Below, one piece after another: positions 1 to 11,907 of a stretch of 64,000 bases of DNA. The position numbers were made by a program, and so were the translations under genes. Under the pieces are notes generated by a model, which saw only the letters and a list, made by a program, of their open reading frames with translations, was not told the DNA's origin and made no database searches. Numbering within the stretch: position 1 is the stretch's first letter; each line of letters begins with the position of its first letter. The DNA comes from Eucalyptus grandis (taxonomy: Eukaryota > Streptophyta > Magnoliopsida > Myrtales > Myrtaceae), in the NCBI RefSeq assembly GCF_016545825.1, contig NC_052618.1:36526196-36590195 (forward strand), read 5' to 3'.

Positions 1-1135
1 CAAGCATTAGATTTGCTAGTGCTTGCACCAATCCCTTCTGTTTGTCACATAAGAAAGTCCAGTACTTTGAATTTTCAGGGTCGGTAATCCCCAAGTCTTC
101 TGCAATCAAACTAATAAACCAATGCCATGTCTTATATGTTTCTTGTCCGACAACTGCCCATGCAAAGGGATACATTTGATTGTTGCCATCTATGCCCACC
201 GTTGCTAGAAGTATACCCTTGTAGCCTGATGACAAATGGCAACCATCAAAACCCACAAAGCGCCTACATCCTTCTACAAAGCCCCTCCTTAATGCATCCA
301 GACAAATATAGACTGCCTTAAACTTGTATTGGTCTTGATATTGCTCGGTTTTGATTATACACGTGGATCCCGGGTTGGCATCAAGAAGTGCTTGACAATA
401 GCTCCTAAGCATCCGAAATTGCTCTTCCTCATTCCCAATCATACTCATTGCCGTTGCCCTAGCTCTATAAACCATTGTCCTCGACAACTTTAAAACATTC
501 TCGACTCCATTGTTTTTTTCATTGAAGCACCTGGCCATGTAGGATTGTTTCTCAACCTATCACAAGATTTTTGTTTGCTAACCATTTAGTGCTTATTTGA
601 GGAACATGTAGAGCTCTATTACATGTATGTATGGAGTTAAAGGTTTTGACTTGTAAAGTATGCTCCCTTTGCACTTTGGAAGCATATATAAGCCAATCAC
701 AACCATCGTAACACACTGCCCTCAATTTATTAGGTGTATTCTTAACAAACCTCACCTTTCTCCCATTTTTTATGGCATGGTTCCTAATGGCCTTTCTAAA
801 CTCCTCAGCATTGCTAAAGCACATTCCTAACTTGAAGACAGGATTTTCCATATCAACCTCAGCATTAAACTCGGGATGTGTATACTCATTTTTGCCACAT
901 ATTCAAGAAATCTACATTTTCAGCTAACACATCTACATACTGACTGATGTCTCCAACCTCCATATCCCTCTCCATTGAACCATCACTGTTAGCACAACTT
1001 ACATTTCTCATGTATAACTCGTCAAGATCAACAAAGGCGAACCCATCTTCTCTAGCAACGCCATCATACCCACCATCATATATTGAATAGTTTAGTTCTT
1101 CACATCCCTCAACTGGTGCAAAATGAAGCAAAAAT
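1..1135 (-). pseudogene. MuDR-family transposase, frameshifted and 3'-truncated by window edge
   Basis: Read from right to left, three blocks belong to one plant MULE transposase. Block 1 (about 1130-886) is an acidic N-terminal region. Block 2 (open from about 885 and ending at a stop at 552) holds the MuDR N-terminal DNA-binding-like domain with FSNAEEFRKAIRNHAI and the Cys-rich AVCYDGCDW. Block 3 is open from 538 to the window edge (179 codons) and carries the MULE transposase core: GSTC, YICLDALRRGFVEGCRRFVG, GFDGCHL with the first catalytic Asp, GIDGNNQMYPFAWAVV and a following DLGI. The blocks lie in different frames, with shifts near 885 and near 565, so no intact protein is made here. 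The order and words match plant MuDR proteins known from memory; no search was run. The rest of the catalytic triad lies beyond base 1. Confidence 0.85.
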
Positions 1136-2780
1136 AAAGTCAATATATTTCCATGCAAAACGTACACCAGGAAAAAACAAAACAAAAATAGTAAACAATT
1201 GCAATAAAATTGTACCATGCTTTGATTAATGAAAGAAAACTAGGCACACTAGTGACTATATACCACTCTTTTATTGGATACCATTTGTCAAAATATTGAG
1301 TTAAAATGTTTTCGATGTTGCCATAAATTTCTCCCTAGGCGAGCCAACCATGGTGACCCGAGAACCAAAATTAGAGATATATACCATAAGGAAAAGAAAA
1401 CTGATCCCATTCAAAGCATTTCTTAGGCTCATATGTTATCGGCTTGAAAATTATGGAAACGACTACTAAGTTTAGTCGACTCAACTTTTGTCTAGATTCT
1501 CTCTTTCTCGTTCAACAAACAAGGCTGAAAACACAATCCTATAAAGAAGACTTAATTGCAAATTTACTAAGTAATTGTGGAATGATAACTAGCAGGATCT
1601 ACAATGCATCTTGACACAAAGATTAAATAGTCTTCATATTAATAACTTGAGAAGAAGGAACTTCTAACAAGTAATCTAACAAATTGCTGCTTTAGAAGTT
1701 ACATCCAGTGCACAAAAAATGCAGAAAACAAGACACCTCCAGTTCCTAATAAGTAGTGCGCACAAAAATTATTGGAAACAAGATGCCCTCATGCTCTGAC
1801 TGTAAACTCATGTGCACATAGACTCAAATTGATTTTGTCTCAACGTGTTTCCACCAATTTTCGTCCTCTAAATACTTTCTATCAAAGTACCCATATCAGA
1901 GTAATTATAGCTTTTTTTTTAAATGTCTATCTACTTTCCCTATGAGAATCTATGTGGGCTTTTAAATTCCATGACAGGCCATGAGTTCCAACCATCAACG
2001 ACAAAATATAAACCAGAAAAAGACAAAAAGAGAGTATAAAAAAATCGCAAAACAGGACCACCATCGCAACATGTAGGACCCCAACAGCAGTAATATCTAA
2101 TTAGAAATCCATCGTGGACACAACTCATATGCATTTTGTCGGACAAAAGAGACATAAACTCAGAAATCCAACAAAACAAGCAAAAAGAACACCATAAAAC
2201 AAAAGAATTCGTCCTACCATCACCATCCTCGCTGCCATTTGTGTGATATTCCACCACATGCCCGCGCCTTGTCGACATGTTGCTTCGACAAGTTACAACC
2301 ACTTTGAACGAACGAAGGATCGATTGCACCAATTTGAACGAAACTGGAGTGTGAATCAAAGTGTATGGCAAACCTAGGAAAGGATAATGAAGAATCGAGA
2401 TCCTGGTGTTACACACGAGTGTCTCAATAACAAAAAGGTGGCTTTACTTGAGATTTTTTTTCTTCGTTGGAAAGAAACGAAGATAGAAAACAAAAGAAGA
2501 AGATGTGAAGAAACGAAGGTAGGGATTTCGTTTTGTGTTTCAATTCGTGTTCCATTAACAGAAAATTTCAGTGCTCCAAGCAAAAGAGGACAAAGAACGG
2601 AGAAGATGAAGAGAAGAAGAAAGGAGAACGTGAAGAGGTTTTTTTAGGTCAAAAGACGTGAAGAGTTTGGGGGGTTTGTTTTTAGGGTTTGTCAAATTCT
2701 ATCAATATTTTTGTGGACAAAATTGCCCATACTCCGGCCACCGGAAATATTACACGCTCGCCGGCTGGTGGGGTTCGGAG

Positions 2781-2891
2781 TCCTTATTTGAGACTTATTA
2801 CCACTTCAAATCCTTATTTGGGACAACGACTATTTTGGGTCCTTATTTGAGAAAATAGGCTCACTTTGGGTCCTTATTTGAGATTTTCCCA
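2781..2891. repeat. Subterminal repeats at MULE end
   Basis: The word TCCTTATTTG occurs at 2781, 2811, 2840 and 2871, so spacing is 30, 29 and 31 bases. It is followed by GAG or GGA and by AGATTTTCCC at the end. Such closely spaced words near the tip are usual in MULE terminal regions and may be transposase-binding sites; that role is inferred. Confidence 0.6.
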
Positions 2892-3217
2892 AAAACATAT
2901 AAACCTCATAGATAAGTAATGTGCAATATTTTACCACAACGTTCATCCATCTAAAAATAAAATAGAGACCTGTGCATCAAAAAGTGAAAAAGAACAATGG
3001 AAGTGTTGTTGCCCCTCGAGGTGACTTGTGAGGGTCACTTGCCCTTTGTGAGCCACAAACTAGAGTCCCGCCTCTCTCATCAGTGGCCTCAAGGGGCGGC
3101 CATGGCTCCGCTCCATCATTAACTACACGGTATTAGACTTGGTTGTACAAATGGTGAAATATAAACAATTTGAATGCAAATAAAAAGTTAGAGAACTAAA
3201 TTAATAATTTTTTTTAT
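2892..3217. other. Spacer, nothing recognised
   Basis: AT-rich spacer with a short GC-rich patch near 3010-3110. No ORF of note and no RNA gene seen. Confidence 0.6.
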
Positions 3218-3826
3218 AAAAAGCCCTAAATCTATTATTTGGTAATCAATTCAATCCTAAACATTTCAGTTGTACTAATATAATTTTAAATATTTTGATA
3301 ATTTATCAATTTAGTTTTAAATCTTTTAATTGTACTAATTTAGTTTTAAACATTTCGAGGATTTATCAGTTTAGTCATTTCATTCAATTTTGATTGCAAA
3401 ATCGCTAATGTGACAGTCTAGTTAGTGCTAACCATCGTATATAGCACGATCGAGGCTGATATGGACAAATTTTGCAATTCTTTTATATTAACAAGTGTAT
3501 TCTTTTTTATCTTTCCTTTCCTTTTTCCCTTATTTTTCCTCCACCAACCATGGCTGACCTCAAAAGGTCTATACTTGCCTCCCCCTAGATGAGGGCTCCC
3601 CCTCATTGACCCTCACTCACTTAGGAGAGGGCAGCGAGGGTTGCCCTCGCTGGACGCGGCCGCCTCTGTTGGCCATCATGAAGACCCGATGATGGATGGT
3701 GGTGGGAAAACAATTGAAAGATTACGGACTAAATTGACAAATTATCAAAATTTTTATAATTAAATTTGCATAATGGAAATATTTATGACTGAATTGAAAG
3801 CCTTAAAATAGGTTTAGTACTTTTTG
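3218..3826. mobile_element. Non-autonomous long-TIR element, probably MULE-type
   Basis: Roughly 100-bp imperfect inverted arms face each other. The left arm has the pattern AAAAAGCCCTAAATCTATT, ATCAATTCAATCCTAAA, TTTTGATAATTTATCAATTT; the reverse complement of the right arm gives AAAAAGTACTAAACCTATT, TTCAATTCAGTCATAAA, TTTTGATAATTTGTCAATTT. Between them lie a pyrimidine-rich stretch (3498-3542) and a GC-rich core with the hairpin AGCGAGGG/CCCTCGCT at about 3631-3649. No coding capacity. Exact ends and target duplication were not fixed. Confidence 0.65.
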
Positions 3827-5113
3827 AATGACTTTCTTGGATCATATAATACATATAGCAAAACTCGAAGGACTAAAACCGGACTCAATCCAAAAGACTA
3901 AAAGGAAAAAAAAATTGAAAACATATACAATTATAAGTTGGTACTATATCATCTATTTAAGCGGGAACTTGAAGATGTCAATTCACCCCTAATAGAATGG
4001 ATCTAATATCTTTCTACTCGTTGGCGTAACCAAAATACAAGAGGTAGTGCTCCTCGACCTTCTCCTTTTCGGCGGCCATAAATTAATTACTTTACGTAGG
4101 CTCGTAAGGATCCATGTTAATTTACTCTTTTATGTATCGTGGGTCAGACGTTCTGAAGGAAAATATCCAAATGCAAAGAACAATGATTAATTCCTGGAAG
4201 GGAAAATCCATGTACATAAATTATATGAACATCAAATAGAATTAGGAGGAGCAACGACAAAAACAAAATAAAGGAAATAAGAAGAAGAAAGGGCGAGATA
4301 ATCAGTGGATTTCAGTTTTGTAAGCTTGTAGGGAGAATGAACATAGTGCAGAGGACGTGAAAACAAAATATTAGAAAGAGCCACCGACAACTAATCCGAC
4401 AAGAGTCAGGGAACCATCAATCTCTTGGTAGCCCACAACCCTACCTTTGTGGCTCTCCTTCTTCTAAATTTAAAATTCAGAAAATTTGCAAAAAATTGCA
4501 AAACCACACGTTACTCTCGGCCGTACCATTTAAAAGATCGCTTTTAAATCGTCACGTCGCATTATCAACATCAAACCTAAATTGATTGAAAAAAAAAAAT
4601 TAAAAAATTAGCAAAAATTTATTATCAAATTAATAAAATTAATAAAATTAAAAAATTTAGAATTGAATTGACGGTTATACAATAAACTTATAATTTTTTG
4701 AATAATTTTCTTGATGATAGATTTTTGACAACTTTAATTATATACAAAGATTACATTAAAAGCCTATTTATCTTTGAAACCAATATTTACTCTATCAATT
4801 CCAACATTGGGTCAGGATGAAAAAAGGTCCTTTTGATTCCTTTCCCATGGAGAATCATATGCCTAAAGTGTCTTTACTCTTCACTCTTCAAATAATGATC
4901 AAGAGTAGCTTTCGTGTGAGATATGCTGGACACTGGGTAAGCTTAGCCCTATCCTAATCATTTCTTTGTAAACTTAAATGAGAAATATGAGTCTGATCGA
5001 CTAAATAATTTTACCATCATAGGTCAAGTAAAAAGAAAGTGTGAGTCGAAGATGAAATTAATTATCAATGAAAAATATTTTCTCTTGAAATTGGATATAT
5101 GAAGGTGACATTA
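3827..5113. other. AT-rich spacer, nothing recognised
   Basis: No ORF, exon pattern, RNA gene or paired repeat that I can support. Scattered homopolymer A/T runs (for example near 4590). Confidence 0.55.
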
Positions 5114-5358
5114 CAGGTGCATTTATTCGGTAGAAAACCCAAGATTTGAAAAACATTTTTCTTAAAATGATTGATTATATCATTTAGAAAAACTAGTCAA
5201 CAATTTTTTATTATTATTATCGACAATGATTTATGCTTAACTATTTTTTGTAGGTGATAAAATTGTTTTTCATTTATTCATTTTTGTAAGCAATAGAAGC
5301 TATTATTTTTCAAAAAATATTTTTCAAATTTTAAATTTTCTATGAAACAAACGCACCT
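5114..5358. mobile_element. Tourist-like MITE (PIF/Harbinger type) with TTA duplication
   Basis: A 245-bp element with imperfect inverted ends of about 45 bp. The left end reads AGGTGCATTTATTCGGTAGA, then GATTTGAAAAACATTTTTC; the right end, reverse complemented, reads AGGTGCGTTTGTTTCATAGA, then ATTTGAAAAATATTTTTTG. TTA flanks it at 5111-5113 and 5359-5361, as expected for PIF/Harbinger insertions. No coding capacity. Confidence 0.7.
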
Positions 5359-5361
5359 TTA

Positions 5362-7429
5362 AAAACATTTATTTCAAGAGAAACATGCTCGTGACATAAT
5401 TAATCTTACCTTCAATTATCCAAAGGTGACAAATTACTAATTTGGTCACCTTGACCATCGCCTTAAGTCGAACACAAGGAACAAAGTTCGTCTTTTGTCA
5501 TCATTGATTCAATCAACGGTGTGAATTTGAACCAATAGTGACAAACATGAATCTCTATCCAAAATCAACAAAAATAGATGATAAGCTTTAAAATTTTGTC
5601 CCCTTTGATTGGACGTGAGGTGACAAACATTAACATTTCGTCGCCTATGATTGGAGTTAAGGGGACAAAAACCCTTAGTCCGTTGCCTTGGATTGGACTT
5701 GAGATATCGTTCGATTGAGAAAGTCTAAAATAATGCGATGAAAAATTTCTTCAAAAGGGACACAAAATTTAAAATTTTAATACGTATCCGATGTGTAAAA
5801 GAACTATTAAGTTTTATATGAAAGTCGTCTCTATTGAGGTTTTATATGTTAAACTTATTACCTATATTACAAGTGAGTCACTGTTTAATGTGGCTAATTC
5901 CACAAACTTATAGTTACGGCATCATATTCTGAAAATATTCCAAAAGAGATCATCCTTCTAGCTAAGTAAACCTTACATAAAGTTGCCACTTTTGTGAAAT
6001 GAATTAACTAATGAGCGACTCGATAAATTTTACTAAAGTCATTTATCTATGAGCTTCTCACATTTCTTTTAGCTTATTAATAGGTCAAAAGTTGTCGCAG
6101 TTATGTTTACTTGTATATTTCTGACCAATATAGTTAATTTCTTCATGGAAATAACTAATAAGATTGTGCTTGTCATTGCATTCATGCATGTGATGTTGCA
6201 AACTGAAATTGCCAATGTCTTTCTACTTTGTCAACTACTACGAATGTATGGTATGATTAGTGAAATGCAGATACTTTGGTCGGATGATTGGATATATTGC
6301 AAACGTAATTATCACATATTGTTTAATTGATTATATAGATATATGAGTAAAATTAGTATTACTCTCAATTTGTATAACAGGCAATGCTAGTAAACTTTCT
6401 AACCATGAGAAGTCATACTAACAGTAGTTCTAAAATTATTTGGAAATTAAGGTAATCAATGCATATTTTTATTATTACTGATTGATTGATGCAGAAATAG
6501 TCTCACGTGATAGACCCGAAAGAGATTTACACATCAATGGCAATATTTGTACATTGAGGGAACACGAACACATGGATAAGAAAATTGATCACTTCAAGGT
6601 AACGGGACTGAGATGATCAATTTTGAATTTATATGAAATCACTTCAAATAATCTAGGGTGTCCAATTTATTTTACTTTTACTTTCACAACAAACAATCAG
6701 AGTAGGTAAATTAATTGTGCTAGTCATTAATTATAGAGAAACATGGCAACGCTAGAATATTTATTTAAATTTTTTCAACTAATACCACACATGTCATATA
6801 GATATATTATTACATGCAATTTAAATATTTTGTACAATAATTAATGGCCCAAGAAACATTAATGTTATAGTGTGGTATTAAGTGGTAAAAAAAATGATTT
6901 TGGTATAAAAAAGGTAAAGATTTTAACCCGTTTTTATTATTATCTAAATTGTCATAAAAGGATGCTTGAGTTACTCGACAATTATTCTTAATTTAATTTT
7001 AGAAGATAAGAGATTCGTTGGTTATCTATCAATCATCTTTGCTATCGTGAACTATGAATCCATCCATCTATACTTATATAGGGTTATAGTGTATTTAAAT
7101 AAATGGATGGGGTGTTCATGACATTCTTTTCCAAAAGGTTATGATTGGAATGACCATTGAATTTGCTTAATTAAATGATAAAAGACAAAATTTTCGAGAG
7201 TATTGAAAACAAATACCTAAGGCGACGAAACTAGCTATTAAACAAAAATTAAAAAATGAAAACACACACGCACACGCACTCTTCCCTATTTCTCACTTCT
7301 CTCTTCCCTCTTACGTAAACGGCTTACTCTGCCCACACACACTTCGAAACAGACATATTTGTCGTTCATGCCTGGCCTGGATATCAAACCTTGCGAAACA
7401 AAAAGTTTATCAAAAGCGATAAATCTTTT
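5362..7429. other. AT-rich spacer with decayed repeat words
   Basis: No gene supported. The part 5420-5720 repeats words such as GGTGACAAA and CGTCGCC. These recur near 7430-7780 and 11040-11405, so it is probably a relic of the same repeat family. The 75-codon ORF at 6103-6330 lacks any recognisable motif. Confidence 0.5.
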
Positions 7430-7649
7430 CTCGCCTTTGGTGCCAATTTGGCCTAAAAATTGACTCCTGAGGCGACGAATTTTTGTTGCCATAAATCTGG
7501 TCAATCAATGAACTCTCGTCTAGGGTCAATTTAGGGTGCCTAATTTATTTCGCCGCATTTTCAAAGAGGGCTAGTTTTATCATTTGTCACCGTTGGTATT
7601 TAGATAAAAAAATAAAAATAAAAAATAAAAAAAAGTCTCGCCATAGACA

Positions 7650-7781
7650 ATGAAAACGGAGCAAACAAAACGAAGGGTTTGCGGCAAAAAAAATAAATTA
7701 TTGTCTCTGTCTAAGGCGAAAAAATTTGGACATAAGGTGATAAAAATGATTTGTCGCCTTAACCAAACTTTTTGTGTAGTA
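7650..7781. repeat. Possible CACTA-like element end (copy 1)
   Basis: The segment ends with TTTTTGTGTAGT; in reverse complement this starts ACTACACAAAAA, similar to tips of plant CACTA elements. The second duplication copy has the same edge at about 11392-11405 (GTGTAGTG). No opposite end was found, so this is a tentative relic that was duplicated with the SAUR. Confidence 0.35.
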
Positions 7782-8262
7782 CTGATCCTAGAGAATAAAT
7801 TACTCGTCCTTCATCAGTCTTTGATTTTCCAAAAGGTTTCTGTTCCCCCTCCAAATCATCATAAAGGCTCTCGTTATATGTACATAGATTCATAAGTATA
7901 ATGAATATCGAGTATGAGAAAGAGAGAGAGAGAGAGAGTCATCTTTTATTAATCCATCTAAATCACCCACAGCTTACATTTAGTCCTTATCTTCTCCTAT
8001 CAATCAAAGGCAGCAAGTGCAAAACCCACTTCGATGAGGGAAAACCACAAACTTTATACAAATGAAGCCCAGAAAATATATATGGGACTTGAAGTTAGTG
8101 AGTCGTTAGACGCGATAGAACCCAATGGCTCCAAAAATTAGGATTACCCATAGAGAGAAGTATCTTAAAAAGGAGAAGCTTCAATCTTTTGCAAGCTTCA
8201 TCTTGAATATCTTCTCTCTATGCAAAACCCCATCCTAACACACCATCTCCTTGATCTCCGAC

Positions 8263-8583
8263 TCATCTAATTATGGACGCGAGAGACTGAAAAACAACTT
8301 CCTCGCACGGAAGCGTGATGCCCATGTCATGGTCGAATCCGAACTCCTCTTCGGCTTGTTGGAGAAGGCACTGAAAATCGGGATGAGATAGGAAAGATAA
8401 TGGGACGATGTATCTGCCCCTGCTTTCCCCAACGTAAACGGCAAAATGGCCCTTCGGCACATCGAGCGGGAGGCCGTCCTCGGGGTCATAGCCGTGCAAT
8501 TTCTTGCCAAGGCTCGAGCATCTCTTGAGGATTTGCTTGATGAATGCAGCTTGTGGTAGTTTGTTCTGTTTCCTAAGGGCCAT
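8263..8583 (-). CDS. SAUR family auxin-responsive protein, copy 1
   Basis: A single-exon gene of 106 codons plus stop, as usual for SAURs. Residues 1-30 are a basic N-terminus ([24 protein letters not shown]). The SAUR domain covers about residues 38-103, with the typical [39 protein letters not shown] and GITLPCEE words. SAURs act mostly at the plasma membrane or in the cytosol; some inhibit PP2C-D phosphatases and so activate proton pumps and cell expansion (family knowledge, not shown here). The start Met is the only good one: upstream is a (GA)n leader and a TATA-like CATAAATACC about 115 bases away. It differs from the second SAUR (11908-12228) at about 10 of 106 residues. A Copia relic begins 360 bases upstream of the start codon. 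Confidence 0.93.
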   Translation of the reverse strand: MALRKQNKLPQAAFIKQILKRCSSLGKKLHGYDPEDGLPLDVPKGHFAVYVGESRGRYIVPLSFLSHPDFQCLLQQAEEEFGFDHDMGITLPCEEVVFQSLASIIR

Positions 8584-8606
8584 TTCTTAGATTGTGGGTA
8601 GAGTTC

Positions 8607-8608
8607 TC

Positions 8609-8648
<40 letters not shown>

Positions 8649-8703
8649 GGCAATTGAGTGAAGTTGGGTGTTGTGGTGGAGGGTGAAGTGACGGGGTATT
8701 TAT
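8607..8703 (-). promoter_or_regulatory. SAUR1 core promoter and (GA)n leader
   Basis: On the minus strand, a TATA-like CATAAATACC (8694-8703) is followed by a leader with an AG/CT run at about 8607-8645, then the start codon at 8583. The same order stands before the second SAUR. Assignment is by position and by conservation between copies. Confidence 0.55.
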
Positions 8704-8942
8704 GTTTGTGGGCGCAAGAGAGAGATGTTGGCAACCATTGTGATCCGTCAATTCAACATAAGAAAATATGACATCTAATTGTCTGGGAGGTAAATAGGTC
8801 AGGAAACATAGTGGGAGCCATGCCCGAATGGATACTGGTATTCTGTGTTGGCAGTTTTAGGCAACATGGACCCCCTTCTCTTTTATCCTCTTATGCTGAT
8901 GACATGATAGAGAGCAACTATAAATTCTAGTTGGGAAATTAA

Positions 8943-10246
8943 TGATTTAAACACAAAAGAGGGAAGAAATAGAGGATTTGGGAAATCTGTAAAAAGTGTG
9001 TTACTTTCTGATAAAGACCTTATATGTATAAGACTATTTATAATAAAATGTATGGACACAATAAAGGCAAAGATATACAGAAGATACTTTCCTAATTGGA
9101 CATGTTTTAATTTCTAACTAAATTGATTTACTCAACCACTTCAAGAAAAGAAACCATATCTCCAATAATCCGTATCTCTAACACTCCCCTTCAAGCCGGC
9201 AATTTATATATGTTGAAAACACCAAGTTTAATTAATTGATGCATGTGTTGTATTTGGCATAGAGATTTGGTGAAAGCTGTTTTGTAGTTTCTATTCCTCT
9301 CATATTCTTTATTCCTTCTCGAATTTTATCTCGAGTGAAATGACAATTAACATCTATGTGTTTTGTTCTTTCATGGATTATCGGATTTGCTAGAAATTTG
9401 AGAGTAACATTGTTGTCACAACATAAGGTGGTTGGTCCTTTTACCCGTATGCCAAGATCTTGAAGCAAGCTTTGTATCTAGATTATTTTACAAATGATCT
9501 TTAGTTATGGTTCTATATTCAGATTCTATTATGCAATGAAACAGTCGATTGTTTTTTTTCCCCATGAAAGCAACGATTCTCCCATCTTAACACAAAATAT
9601 GGTAGTAGATTTTTTATTTATGGGACAAATGACATAATTAAGACAAGTGACATAATCTGTGTCACAATGAGCTTGTCATCTCCATATAACAATCTTGAGA
9701 TAGAAGTATTTCTAGTCCTAGACATCCGTTCAAGTTTTTTTCACAACTTTCAACACTACATTCATATGAGATTGCTTTCTGAATTATGCATAAACTAACT
9801 GAGAATCTATATTGCTATGATACCAATGTTTGGTGGTTTTGAACTCTCTCATGCTAAAAGCTAGCTCAAATGGTGAGATTTTATCTTATACTTATAAACT
9901 GGCTGTCACTTTTGTCCACAACCAATGTAGATAATCTCAACAATCTACCTTCACACATTGAGCCCTAGGTCAAAGCAGTAATAACCCGTATCTCCCTATG
10001 AACACTCGCTTTGATACCATGACACGTGACATGAAATAGAAAAGAGACGGAGGATTTGGGAAATTTGTAAATGGTGGTACTTTCCGATAGAGACCTTGTA
10101 TGTCTAGAGTCTCTATTTCTAATACAATGCATGGATACAACAAAGGAAAAGATATACTAGAGATACTTTCCTAATTGTACATTATTTAATTCCCAACTAC
10201 ATTGATTTACTCAATCCTTCCAGGAAAAGGAACCGTATCTCCAACA
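8943..10246 (-). mobile_element. Ty1-Copia relic with two short LTRs, internally deleted
   Basis: On the minus strand the 5' LTR is 10246-10020 (begins TGTTGGAGATACGG, ends in CA). The primer-binding site TGGTATCAAAGC follows directly (10019-10008). The 3' LTR runs from 9183 down to about 8943 (begins TGTTAGAGATACGG) and is preceded by the purine tract GAAGGGGAG. The LTRs are about 230-240 bp and share long words such as GGAAAGTATCT. Only about 0.84 kb of internal sequence remains, mostly the RNase H end, so gag, integrase and most of RT are lost. No 5-bp target duplication is clear, so the outer edge at 8943 is approximate. Confidence 0.85.
9232..9468 (-). pseudogene. Copia RNase H C-terminal fragment
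   Basis: About 78 codons from the end of a Copia polyprotein. Visible RNase H words are LLQDLGIRVKGPT-like (starting MLQDLGI here), CCDNNVTLKFLANP and HERTKHIDVNCHFTRDKI. The RT and the rest of RNase H are missing upstream. It sits next to the 3' LTR, as expected for this part of pol. Not a functional protein. Confidence 0.85.
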
Positions 10247-10257
10247 AAGATATTTAA

Positions 10258-10299
10258 GTAAATAGTTTTTTTTTTTTTTGGTCGGTATGTAAATAGTTA
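10258..10299 (-). mobile_element. Tiny poly(A) insertion with 10-bp target duplication
   Basis: GTAAATAGTT at 10258-10267 is repeated at 10290-10299. Between them the minus strand reads ATACCGACC followed by a run of A. This looks like a target-primed retroposon insertion with almost all of the body lost. Similar events are at 19554, 34447, 58437 and 61858. Confidence 0.55.
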
Positions 10300-10613
10300 A
10301 AAACGCCTCTTTTGCATGAATCTAGTTTACCGGACTTATCCTCACTAAAAAGTAGAAAAAAAGGTGATAATCACCTTAGCATTTTCGGCCAGATTTAACC
10401 GACAGAGTAATCGCTTTTCATTAGTTAAACGACCTAATTGAATATATGACGATCTAGGTTGATTGTGGAAAGCTTTTGGCTCCATAATAAAGATGGATGG
10501 TTCCAGCCAACGATCATAATTAGTTGTTTGGTTAGCGTTAGGTCCTGTAGCATCTGTAAAGTTACGGGATTCCTGCGCCAACTGACCATTAGGATGTCTA
10601 ATTAAGTACACCA
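10300..10613. other. Copy-1-only spacer between Copia relic and resumed duplication
   Basis: This stretch has no counterpart next to the second SAUR. The 89-codon minus-strand ORF at 10345-10614 shows no motif that I recognise. Confidence 0.45.
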
Positions 10614-11538
10614 CCTGAATCTTAAAAGAGCACCTTTCCCTCTATTTTACGCCTATAGAAAATATCCCTTCTCTCTCAATCTGCATTTCCATTTTGAAAT
10701 ACTTGAACAGACCATAAACCAGAAAGATAACAATAGCGAATAAAAAATCTCAACGTGGTATCACGGACCATCACAGAGTGCCGTGCAGCACAAATTCCTG
10801 AAGTCAGTTTTGTTTTTATCTGGTTGGTTGGATTCTAATTTTGTCACGAATAAGTTATTAATAAAAGGTAAATAATATCCATCAACTGTTGTAAACTGTT
10901 ACACATCAGGGACACTGCACAGGTGAAAGGTCTTTGTTTAGTCAATTTAAGGGATTTGTAAGGTATTTCATGAGTTTCTAGTCAGCGTTGCCAAAAAAAA
11001 ATGCAAATAAAAGTTTACTAAAAGTCATAAATTGTGATCACTGGTGTCAATTTTGCCTCAAAATTGACTCCTAAGGGGACGAATTTTTGGTGTCATAAAC
11101 TTGATCAATGCAATGAACTTTTATCTTGGGTCAATCAATGGTGAAAAGAACGAGCTTTCTCATATTTGAGCAAAATAACTTTATATTTTCGCATTTAGTT
11201 TCAAAGACAACTAACTTTATCGTTCCTCGCCTTTAGTACCTATGTGACATTATCGCCTTAGACAAAGGAGACAGTGCGAACGAAACAAAGGGTTTACAAA
11301 AAAAAAAAAAAAAAAAAAAAAATTGTTGTCTTTGCCTAAGGCCAAAAATATTGAACTTAAGGTGATAAAAAATTTTGTCGCCTTAGCGAATTTTTTTGTG
11401 TAGTGTTGATCTAAGAAAATTAAAAGTACTTGTTCTTCATCAGTCTTTAATTTTCCGAAAGGTTTCTGTTCCCTTTCCAAATCATCATAAAAACTCTCTA
11501 TAGATCCATAAGTATAACGAATATTGAGTATGTATTTA

Positions 11539-11576
<38 letters not shown>

Positions 11577-11907
11577 TCTTCGTTTAATCCATCTTAATCA
11601 CCCACAGCTTACATTTAGTCCTCATCTTCTCCTCTCAATCAAAGGCAGCAAGTGCAAAACCCACTTCGATGAGGGAAAACCTCCAACTTTATACAAATGA
11701 AGCCCAGAAAATATATCTGGGACTTAAAAGTAAGAGAGCCGTTAGAAACAATAGAACCCAATGCCAATGGGTCCAAAAATTAGGATTAATCACAGAGAGA
11801 AGTATTTAAAAAAAGAGAAGCTTCAGTCTTTTGCGAGCTTCATCTTGAACATCTTCTCTCTATGCAAAACCCCACCATCCTAACACACCATCTCCTTGAT
11901 CTCCGAC

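Larger units (their letters stand above)
1..2891 (-). mobile_element. MULE (Mutator-like) DNA transposon, left end outside window
   Basis: The minus strand holds a broken MuDR-type transposase (1-1135). Beyond it lie a non-coding leader and a terminal zone at 2781-2891 in which a ten-base word recurs about every 30 bp. I take that zone as the 5' terminal repeat of the element; the other end is outside the window, so TIR pairing and the target duplication cannot be checked. The stretch 1136-2780 has no supported exon; the short plus-strand ORF at 2387-2647 is probably a chance ORF in the leader. The right border near 2891 is inferred. Confidence 0.6.
7430..10920. repeat. SAUR tandem duplication, copy 1 (interrupted)
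   Basis: This segment matches 11040-12790 in order: the repeat with GACGAATTTTT, a (GA)n run, the SAUR 3' flank (AATCCATCT, ATCACCCACAGCTTACATTT), the SAUR gene, its (GA)n leader, and a promoter block. Similarity stops near 8775 and resumes at about 10614 with TGAATCTTAAA. About 1.84 kb is therefore extra in copy 1, including a Copia relic (8943-10246). The two copies are directly adjacent and in the same orientation. Confidence 0.8.

Noticed and set aside
127..321. Plus-strand ORF over the MULE transposase
   Set aside because: Antisense shadow of the open minus-strand transposase core.
8271..8510. Second minus-strand ORF inside SAUR1 (and 11916-12134 inside SAUR2)
   Set aside because: Out-of-frame shadow of the SAUR coding sequence.
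10345..10614. 89-codon minus-strand ORF (LIRHPNGQLAQ)
   Set aside because: No recognised motif, found only in the copy-1-specific spacer, and no counterpart near the second SAUR.
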